In this document: piece after piece, positions 5,873-10,221 of the stretch
How positions within the stretch are numbered: the stretch's first letter is position 1
Layout of the letters: the number at the start of each line of letters is the position of its first letter
Source of the DNA: CAG-103 sp048217285
Lineage (GTDB): Bacteria; Bacillota; Clostridia; Oscillospirales; Oscillospiraceae
DNA length: 10,221 nt
Direction: 5' to 3'
NCBI GenBank assembly: GCA_048217285.1
Contig: DBFWVW010000052.1
Span: forward strand, 1 to 10,221
The notes under the pieces: generated by a model
What the model was told of the DNA's origin: nothing
The model's database searches: none
The model's input: the letters and a program-made list of their open reading frames with translations, nothing else
Made by a program: the position numbers and the translations under genes

Positions 5873-6172
5873 GTGCTCATGCTGGCGCTGGCCGCCTGCG
5901 GCCAACAGACCGCCGCATCCGACCCCGCGCAGACCGCCGCTCCGGCCGCTGAGACGCCCGCCGTCGCCACGCCGACACCCGCCGCCGGGAAAGACACCGG
6001 CAGCGGCGACTGGAAAGCCGAATTTGAGCAGAGCCTGCTCGAAAACTACGGCGTCACGCCCGATCACTACGAGGATCTCGGCAATGGCATCTATCAGGTT
6101 TATGTGCAGATCGACGGCAAGGTCGTGCCCTACGTCACGGTCGATTCCGCGACCGGCGACTACCACGGCTGA
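5873..6172 (+). CDS. Small lipoprotein-like ORF with no convincing start codon
   Basis: The frame is open from just after the MerR stop (5825) to the TGA at 6172. It encodes a lipoprotein signal core, A-L-L-L-A-A-V-L-M-L-A-L-A-A-C-G, with lipobox L-A-A-C (cysteine codon 5897-5899). An Ala/Thr/Pro linker follows, then a roughly 55-residue module with W-K-A-E-F-E, Y-G-V-T-P-D-H-Y-E-D-L and T-V-D-S-A-T-G-D-Y. I do not recognise this module. The hydrophobic core begins near 5852, but no ATG, GTG or TTG precedes it in this frame. The listed GTG 5873 leaves only eight residues before the cysteine and lacks a Shine-Dalgarno. GGAGGGG (5827-5833) and a GTG at 5833 or ATG at 5850 lie upstream in a frame offset by one base. 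A frameshift, a point mutation at GTC 5846, or a sequencing error would explain it. It may be a recent pseudogene. Confidence 0.5.
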   Translation: MLMLALAACGQQTAASDPAQTAAPAAETPAVATPTPAAGKDTGSGDWKAEFEQSLLENYGVTPDHYEDLGNGIYQVYVQIDGKVVPYVTVDSATGDYHG

Positions 6173-6183
6173 GTACCGGTGAA

Positions 6184-6239
6184 AAAACAAAGCCACGCCC
6201 CTGCGCACCGCTTCGGTGCGCAGGGGCGTGGCTGCTTTT
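6184..6239. terminator. Bidirectional terminator between convergent lipoprotein genes
   Basis: A perfect 19-bp stem (6191-6209 with 6215-6233), extendable by one more G-C pair, closes on a CTT loop. On the plus strand it is followed by GCTTTTG. On the minus strand the RNA reads TTTGTTTTTTC after the stem. It therefore serves both the plus-strand ORF ending at 6172 and the minus-strand lipoprotein ending at 6249. Confidence 0.93.
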
Positions 6240-6248
6240 GTCCGCGAT

Positions 6249-6809
6249 TTATCCCCGCAGGCCGACGGCCTCAAGAATGGCCTCGACGCGGTCGGACGCC
6301 TGCACCGGCCAGTCGCCCTTGACGCCCTGACAGCCGGCGGAATTGAGCAGTTCGCGCGCGCCGCTGCCCATGAGCGTCTGGCAGGTCGTGTCAATGAGAT
6401 CCATCTGCTGGCTGAAGGCGACCTGCGCGTCGTTGCCCTTGTTGCTGAGCCACGCGGTGACCGCGCTCTTGATCTCGCTCTGGGTCATCGTGCTCCCGGC
6501 GCCCCAGTCGAGCAGCTGCACGGCATAAGGCACCGCCTTGAGCGTGCTGCCGGCCACACCGACCTGCACGTTCTTTTCCACGTCGGTGAGCACCGCGATC
6601 AGCTGATCCGTCACCGTGCCGGCCGGACGGGCCGGATCGGTGGCCGGGTCCATGGGCGTTGGCACCGGCTGCGGCGTGACCACGGTGGGGGTGGAGGATG
6701 CGGCCGGCGTTTGCGTCTCGCTGCTGCAGGCGGCCAGCGCCAGCACGAGGACCAGCGCGAGGGTGAGCGCCGCGAGGCGCTTTGCATTGCGGGATAACCA
6801 TACCTTCAT
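6249..6809 (-). CDS. Putative lipoprotein of unknown function
   Basis: This 186-residue protein starts at ATG 6809 with AAAGGAG (6819-6825) 9 bases upstream. The N-terminus has basic residues (K2, R7, K10, R11), a hydrophobic stretch (12-27) and a lipobox L-A-A-C with C28, so it should be lipid-anchored outside the membrane. A Pro/Thr/Ser-rich linker covers about 32-64. The rest (65-186) is a mostly helical domain with two further cysteines, C143 and C160, that could form a disulfide. I do not recognise the family. It has its own good promoter and converges on the bidirectional terminator. It is divergent from the copper operon, but its promoter does not overlap the CsoR boxes, so a role in copper handling is not indicated. 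The frame stays open far upstream of the ATG, into csoR, but the Shine-Dalgarno, promoter and signal peptide fix the start. Confidence 0.82.
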   Translation of the reverse strand: MKVWLSRNAKRLAALTLALVLVLALAACSSETQTPAASSTPTVVTPQPVPTPMDPATDPARPAGTVTDQLIAVLTDVEKNVQVGVAGSTLKAVPYAVQLLDWGAGSTMTQSEIKSAVTAWLSNKGNDAQVAFSQQMDLIDTTCQTLMGSGARELLNSAGCQGVKGDWPVQASDRVEAILEAVGLRG

Positions 6810-6837
6810 ATGGGAACACTCCTTTCGTTGTATCCTT

Positions 6838-6865
6838 ATAATACCATACCGGCGTCCGCTGTCAA
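6838..6865 (-). promoter_or_regulatory. Promoter of the minus-strand lipoprotein gene
   Basis: On the minus strand TTGACA (6865-6860) is followed after 16 bp by TATTAT (6843-6838), with a TG one base before the -10 (extended -10). The start site would fall near 6832, giving a leader of about 22 bases that contains the Shine-Dalgarno. Its -35 lies 18 bp from the -35 of the divergent csoR promoter. Confidence 0.8.
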
Positions 6866-6883
6866 GAAAATGCACGTGCTCTG

Positions 6884-6912
6884 TTGACAAATACCCTCTG
6901 GGGGTATATACT
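6884..6912 (+). promoter_or_regulatory. csoR-copA operon promoter
   Basis: TTGACA (6884-6889), a 17-bp spacer and TATACT (6907-6912) form a near-consensus sigma-A-type promoter. CsoR box 1 fills the spacer and box 2 covers the predicted start site near 6919, so strong repression without copper is expected. Confidence 0.92.
6891..6907. promoter_or_regulatory. CsoR operator, box 1
   Basis: ATACCCTCTGGGGGTAT has arms ATACCC/GGGTAT. This is the GC-tract palindrome (TACCC...GGGTA) bound by CsoR-family copper repressors. It occupies the -35/-10 spacer of the operon promoter. Confidence 0.88.
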
Positions 6913-6917
6913 CGAAA

Positions 6918-6934
6918 ATACCCCGGAGGGGTAT
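6918..6934. promoter_or_regulatory. CsoR operator, box 2
   Basis: ATACCCCGGAGGGGTAT is a perfect 7-3-7 inverted repeat of the same 17-bp size as box 1. Its centre is 27 bp further downstream, and it covers the predicted transcription start. Two boxes allow two CsoR tetramers to bind. Confidence 0.88.
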
Positions 6935-6959
6935 ATGAGAAACGATGAGGTACTGACAT

Positions 6960-7277
6960 ATGGACGATGAGAAAAAAACCTGCTGCTGCGGCTGTTCGCA
7001 GCGCAAGAAGGAGCGCACGCCGGAGGAATACAAACGGCTCATCCACCGGCTCAACCGCATCGAGGGCCAGATCCGCGGCATCCGCGGCATGGTCGAAAAC
7101 GACGCCTACTGCCCGGACATCCTCGTGCAGTCGGCGGCGGCGGGCGCGGCGCTCAACGCATTCAACAAGGAGCTGCTGGCCAGTCACATCCGTACCTGCG
7201 TTGTCGAGGACATCCGCGACGGCAAGGACGAGGTGATCGACGAGCTGGTGGCGACGCTGCAAAAACTCATGAAATGA
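6960..7277 (+). CDS. csoR: CsoR family copper-sensing transcriptional repressor
   Basis: This 105-residue all-helical DUF156/CsoR protein has R-L-I-H-R-L-N-R-I-E-G-Q-I-R-G-I at 26-41, typical of the DNA-binding helix. The three Cu(I) ligands of CsoR are present with the right spacing: C51 (A-Y-C-P-D), H76 and C80 (S-H-I-R-T-C). This is the Cys-His-Cys set of copper rather than nickel or persulfide sensors. Copper binding releases the protein from the two boxes upstream. The N-terminus carries an extra cysteine cluster (C8, C9, C10, C12) outside the core fold, seen in some clostridial relatives and of unproven function. The start is ATG 6960, 9 bases after GATGAGG (6944-6950). copA follows after 25 bases in the same operon. 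Confidence 0.94.
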   Translation: MDDEKKTCCCGCSQRKKERTPEEYKRLIHRLNRIEGQIRGIRGMVENDAYCPDILVQSAAAGAALNAFNKELLASHIRTCVVEDIRDGKDEVIDELVATLQKLMK

Positions 7278-7302
7278 GCCGCACCACAAAGGAGGAACGA
7301 CA

Positions 7303-9825
7303 TTGAAGCAATACCATGTCACCGGCATGAGCTGCGCGGCCTGCTCGGCGCGCGTGGAAAAGGCGGTGTCGGGCGTGCCGGGCGTGACGGCGTGCTCGGT
7401 CAGTCTGCTGACCAACTCCATGGGGGTGGAGGGCACGGCGGCGGATCAGGCCATCATCGACGCGGTGCAGGCTGCGGGCTACGGGGCGTCGGTCAAAGGT
7501 GCGCAGCAGGGCGCGAACCCTGCCGCGGACGCGGACGCGCTCGCCGACCACGAGACGCCGAAGCTGCGGCGCAGACTTTTCTGGTCGCTGGGCTTTTTGC
7601 TCGTGCTGATGTATTTTTCCATGGGCCACATGATGTGGGGCTGGCCGCTGCCGAAGTTTTATGACGGCAACCACGTCGCCATGGGCCTGACGCAGCTGCT
7701 GCTGACGGTGATCATCATGGTCATCAACCAGAAGTTTTTCATCAGCGGCTATCAGGCGCTCTGGCACCGCGCGCCGAATATGGACACGCTCGTGGCGCTC
7801 GGGGCGACGGCGGCGTTTGTGTACAGCACCTACGCGCTCTTCGCCATGACGGGCGCGCAGGTACGCGGCGACGAGCAGGCCGTCATGAACGACATGATGG
7901 ACTTTTACTTTGAGTCCGCCGCCATGATCCTCACGCTCATCACGGTGGGCAAAACGCTCGAGGCCCGCTCGACGGGCAAAACGACCGACGCGCTGCGCAG
8001 CCTCATGGAGCTTGCGCCCAAGACCGCCACCGTCGAGCGCGGCGGCGCGGAGGTGACCGTCCCGGTCGAGCAGGTGCAGACCGGCGACGTGTTCCTCGTC
8101 CGCCCGGGTGAGCGCATCCCGGTCGACGGCGTCGTGCTCGAGGGCACGAGCGCGGTCAATGAGGCGGCGCTCACGGGCGAGAGCATCCCGGCCGACAAGG
8201 CGCCGGGCGCGTCCGTCTCAGCTGCGACGGTGAACCAGTCGGGCTTCCTGAAATGCCGCGCCACGCGTGTCGGCGAGGACACGACCCTCTCGCAGATCAT
8301 CCAGATGGTCAGCGACGCGGCGGCCACGAAGGCGCCGATCGCGAAGATCGCCGACAAGGTGTCCGGTGTGTTCGTGCCGTCGGTCATGGGCATCGCGCTC
8401 GTGACGTTCGTTGTCTGGCTGCTGCTGGGGCGCAGCGTGGGCTACGCGCTCGCGCGCGGCATCTCCGTGCTCGTCATCAGCTGCCCGTGCGCGCTCGGCC
8501 TCGCCACCCCGGTGGCGATCATGGTCGGCAGCGGCATGGGCGCGAAAAACGGCATCCTCTTCAAGACGGCCGCCTCCCTCGAGGAGACCGGCCGCATCCA
8601 GATCGTCGCGCTCGACAAGACCGGCACCATCACCTCCGGCGACCCGACGGTGACGGACATCTGCCCCGCTCCGGACGTGACGGCGCGTGAGCTACTGCGC
8701 CTGGCCTGCGCGCTCGAGCGCAAAAGCGAGCATCCGCTGGCCAAGGCGGTGCTGCGCCGCGCGGAGGCCGACGGGCTGACCGCCGCCGAGGTCACGGACT
8801 TTCAGGCGCTGCCGGGCAACGGCCTGCGCGCCGCGCTCGACGGCCAGCCGCTCTGCGGCGGCAACGCGGACTTCATCCGCACCGTGGCTGAGATCCCCGC
8901 GCCCATGCAGACGCAGGCGGAAGTGCTTTCGGAGGCCGGCAAGACGCCGCTGTTTTTTGCCCGCGGCGGGAAGCTGCTCGGCATCATCGCCGTCGCGGAC
9001 GTGCTCAAGCCCGACAGCCCGCAGGCCGTCCGCGAGCTGCGGAACATGGGCATCCGCGTCGTCATGATCACGGGCGACAATGCGCGCACGGCGAAAGCCA
9101 TCGGCGCGCAGGCCGGCGTGGACGAGGTGATCGCGGGTGTGTTGCCCGACGGTAAGGAGCGCGAGATCCGCCGCCTGAGCGCGCGCGGCAAGGTCGCCAT
9201 GGTCGGCGACGGTATCAACGACGCGCCGGCGCTCACGCGCGCGGACATCGGCATCGCCATCGGCGCGGGCACGGACGTGGCCATCGACGCGGCCGACGTC
9301 GTGCTCGTCAACAGCCGCCTGAGCGACGTCCCGGCGGCCATCCGGCTCAGCCGCGCGACGCTGCGCAACATCCACGAGAACCTGTTCTGGGCGTTTTTCT
9401 ACAACACGATCGGCATCCCCATCGCGGCGGGCGTGTTCGTCCCGCTCGGCCTGACGCTCAACCCCATGTTCGGCGCGGCAGCCATGAGCCTGTCGAGCTT
9501 CTGCGTGGTCACGAACGCCCTGCGCCTGAATCTGTTCCGGCTGCGCGATACGCGCCACGATCATAAACGCGCAAACCATCTCAAAGAAGTACCCGAAATC
9601 AAGGAGGAAACAGCTATGAAAAAGACCATTACCATTGAAGGCATGATGTGCGGTCACTGTGAGGCGACCGTGAAGAAGGCGCTCGAGGCGCTGCCCGAGG
9701 TCACGGAGGCCGAAGTCAGCCACACGGCGGGCACCGCCGTCGTGACGCTCAGCGCCCCGGTGGACGACGCCGTGCTCAAGCACACGGTCGAGGCCAGGGA
9801 CTACACCGTCACCGGCATCGCGTAA
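7303..9825 (+). CDS. copA: Copper-exporting P1B-type ATPase with an extra C-terminal HMA domain
   Basis: This 840-residue membrane pump exports Cu(I) using ATP. An N-terminal HMA domain (1-65) has G-M-S-C11-A-A-C14. Eight membrane helices follow from about residue 92. The actuator loop has T-G-E-S at 291-294, and the membrane metal site is C394-P-C396. The phosphorylation motif is D438-K-T-G-T, the nucleotide-binding motif S-E-H477-P, and the hinge G-D-G-I-N-D at 635-640. Cu(I)-specific residues occur in the last helices: Y700-N701 and M728 with S731-S732. The start is TTG 7303, 7 bases after AAAGGAGG (7288-7295). Most CopA proteins end soon after the last helix (about residue 746). Here a 25-residue low-GC3 linker leads into a second HMA domain (772-840, M-C783-G-H-C786) that looks like a fused copZ with its own start signal. 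A terminator follows. Confidence 0.95.
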   Translation: MKQYHVTGMSCAACSARVEKAVSGVPGVTACSVSLLTNSMGVEGTAADQAIIDAVQAAGYGASVKGAQQGANPAADADALADHETPKLRRRLFWSLGFLLVLMYFSMGHMMWGWPLPKFYDGNHVAMGLTQLLLTVIIMVINQKFFISGYQALWHRAPNMDTLVALGATAAFVYSTYALFAMTGAQVRGDEQAVMNDMMDFYFESAAMILTLITVGKTLEARSTGKTTDALRSLMELAPKTATVERGGAEVTVPVEQVQTGDVFLVRPGERIPVDGVVLEGTSAVNEAALTGESIPADKAPGASVSAATVNQSGFLKCRATRVGEDTTLSQIIQMVSDAAATKAPIAKIADKVSGVFVPSVMGIALVTFVVWLLLGRSVGYALARGISVLVISCPCALGLATPVAIMVGSGMGAKNGILFKTAASLEETGRIQIVALDKTGTITSGDPTVTDICPAPDVTARELLRLACALERKSEHPLAKAVLRRAEADGLTAAEVTDFQALPGNGLRAALDGQPLCGGNADFIRTVAEIPAPMQTQAEVLSEAGKTPLFFARGGKLLGIIAVADVLKPDSPQAVRELRNMGIRVVMITGDNARTAKAIGAQAGVDEVIAGVLPDGKEREIRRLSARGKVAMVGDGINDAPALTRADIGIAIGAGTDVAIDAADVVLVNSRLSDVPAAIRLSRATLRNIHENLFWAFFYNTIGIPIAAGVFVPLGLTLNPMFGAAAMSLSSFCVVTNALRLNLFRLRDTRHDHKRANHLKEVPEIKEETAMKKTITIEGMMCGHCEATVKKALEALPEVTEAEVSHTAGTAVVTLSAPVDDAVLKHTVEARDYTVTGIA
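9616..9825 (+). CDS. copZ: CopZ-like copper chaperone, possible internal start within copA
   Basis: ATG 9616 is in frame with copA and preceded by a textbook Shine-Dalgarno, AAGGAGG (9601-9607), 8 bases upstream. Translation from here gives a 69-residue HMA protein beginning MKKTITIEGM with the Cu(I) motif M-C12-G-H-C15, exactly the size of free CopZ chaperones. CopZ delivers cytosolic Cu(I) to CopA and to CsoR. The same codons also form the last 69 residues of the long CopA frame, since no stop intervenes. The 19 codons just before the ATG have AT-rich third positions (7 of 19 end in G or C), unlike the rest of copA, as though a former intergenic leader had become coding. Whether a free product is made cannot be decided from sequence. 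Confidence 0.55.
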   Translation: MKKTITIEGMMCGHCEATVKKALEALPEVTEAEVSHTAGTAVVTLSAPVDDAVLKHTVEARDYTVTGIA

Positions 9826-9842
9826 CGTTCCCGCAAAAACCG

Positions 9843-9889
9843 CGGCAAAGGCGTCCCCTTTTCAGGGGGCGCCTTTGCCGTTCTTTTTC
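9843..9889. terminator. Terminator after copA, probably bidirectional
   Basis: CGGCAAAGGCGTCCCC pairs over 16 bp (one G-U) with 9865-9880 around a TTTTCA loop and is followed by TTCTTTTT on the plus strand. On the minus strand the stem is followed by CGGTTTTTGC, so it can also end the small leftward ORF whose stop is at 9888-9890. Confidence 0.93.
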
Positions 9890-10010
9890 ACGTTTTGCGC
9901 GTGTCGATCGCCTGCGCGAACAGGCCGTGCTGCGTGCAGTACCACAGCAGCGTGCCGTGCGCAAAGTACGGCAGACGCGTCTGTGCGCCCCCCGTGCGTG
10001 TTGGATCCAT
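9888..10010 (-). CDS. Hypothetical 40-residue protein
   Basis: ATG 10010 on the minus strand opens a 40-codon frame ending in TGA at 9890-9888. A very good Shine-Dalgarno, AGGGAGGT (10018-10025), lies 7 bases upstream. About 33 of 40 codons end in G or C, matching the codon bias of the clear genes in the window, and the stop abuts the bidirectional terminator. The protein begins MDPTRTGGAQTRLPYFAHGT, then has a moderately hydrophobic middle (L-L-W-Y-C-T-Q-H-G-L-F-A-Q-A-I) and a basic end. There is no signal peptide or motif I recognise. Longer overlapping minus-strand frames here lack such start signals. Confidence 0.5.
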   Translation of the reverse strand: MDPTRTGGAQTRLPYFAHGTLLWYCTQHGLFAQAIDTRKT

Positions 10011-10034
10011 GTTTCGTACCTCCCTTGCAGCCCC

Positions 10035-10062
10035 GTTGTACGGATTTTTGCCCGGAATGCAA
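10035..10062 (-). promoter_or_regulatory. Possible promoter for the 40-residue ORF
   Basis: On the minus strand TTGCAT (10062-10057) and TACAAC (10040-10035) are 16 bp apart. The start site would be near 10028, just before the Shine-Dalgarno at 10018-10025, giving a short leader of about 18 bases. The match to consensus is moderate (4 of 6 in each hexamer). Confidence 0.35.
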
Positions 10063-10113
10063 CCGACGCTCCGTAGAGTTCGCCGTCAGGATGGCGCCGG
10101 GACGGGAACATTT

Positions 10114-10133
10114 CTGAATTTTGCCTGAATTTT
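10114..10133 (+). repeat. Tandem CTGAATTTT direct repeats, 11-bp period
   Basis: CTGAATTTT occurs at 10114-10122 and again at 10125-10133, exactly 11 bp apart, upstream of the promoter at 10145-10173. One-helical-turn direct repeats of this kind are typical binding sites of OmpR/PhoB-family response regulators. The CTG-N4-type unit is reminiscent of a Pho box but does not match it fully. Confidence 0.5.
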
Positions 10134-10144
10134 TATTTCTGCGG

Positions 10145-10173
10145 TAGCTTTTCCGGCCGGTTGTCACTATAAT
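10145..10173 (+). promoter_or_regulatory. Rightward promoter leading out of the window
   Basis: A perfect TATAAT (10168-10173) is preceded after 17 bp by a weak -35, TAGCTT (10145-10150). A start near 10180 would transcribe a gene beyond position 10221, as no start codon with a Shine-Dalgarno appears before the end. The weak -35 together with the direct repeats upstream suggests a promoter that needs an activator. The rest of 10011-10221 has no gene I can support. Confidence 0.55.
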
Positions 10174-10221
10174 GTAAGCACGGACGAAAAACCATCAGAA
10201 ACGATTGCATCCGACGAAAAA

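Noticed and set aside
4970..6394. A 474-codon open frame on the minus strand
   Set aside because: It lies opposite the MerR gene and runs through the bidirectional terminator. It has no Shine-Dalgarno and its composition is that of an antisense shadow.
6810..7436. Upstream extension of the minus-strand lipoprotein into csoR and copA
   Set aside because: The frame is open only because it is antisense to csoR. The signal peptide, Shine-Dalgarno and promoter all place the start at 6809.
7300..9540. Overlapping Arg/Ala-rich frames on both strands within copA
   Set aside because: They are alternative frames of a clearly coding, GC3-rich gene and have no start signals of their own, apart from the in-frame ATG at 9616.
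10062..10167. A longer minus-strand frame (9862-10167) overlapping the 40-residue ORF
   Set aside because: It lacks a ribosome binding site, reads into the copA terminator and has a random basic composition. The 40-codon frame has much better signals.

Overview
The window is GC-rich, compact bacterial DNA with Gram-positive style signals: strong AGGAGG-like ribosome binding sites, TTGACA/TATAAT-type promoters, and stem-loop terminators with U-tracts. The FeoA pair, TraX, MATE, MerR/GyrI, CsoR and CopA proteins read like those of high-GC Clostridia. My inference is a gut Oscillospiraceae-like chromosome. I see no insertion sequence, phage gene, CRISPR array, tRNA or rRNA.

Positions 1-950 hold an iron module. 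Two tandem feoA genes run leftwards, the second cut by the window edge and probably followed by feoB. Divergently, a DtxR/MntR-family metal repressor runs rightwards and ends at a near-perfect terminator. The shared 224-base intergenic region carries four 18-bp inverted repeats of the form GKTTAR-N6-YTAAMC, the likely operators of this repressor.

Positions 1000-2310 hold a MerR-type promoter with a 19-bp spacer. It drives a very short MerR protein (DNA-binding domain joined to a GyrI-like tail) whose stop overlaps the start of a TraX-family membrane protein. Positions 2320-3570 hold a HAD phosphatase followed at once by a GNAT acetyltransferase.

Positions 3580-5824 hold a second MerR circuit. 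A perfect 10+1+10 palindrome sits in a 19-bp promoter spacer and drives a MATE efflux pump and a full-length MerR/GyrI regulator, which probably senses a compound that the pump exports.

Positions 5825-6865 hold two convergent lipoprotein genes separated by a bidirectional terminator. The plus-strand one has a good signal peptide core but no usable start codon. Positions 6884-9889 hold a copper operon: a promoter covered by two CsoR boxes, csoR, then copA. CopA carries an extra C-terminal metal-binding domain that has its own Shine-Dalgarno sequence and ATG, so a free CopZ-like chaperone may also be made.

The last 330 bases hold a possible 40-residue minus-strand gene that shares the copA terminator. 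A rightward promoter with 11-bp-period direct repeats follows, feeding a gene beyond the window. No clearly new multi-gene system is visible. The strongest leads are the CopA-CopZ double product, the widely spaced DtxR-like boxes, and the cut-down MerR.
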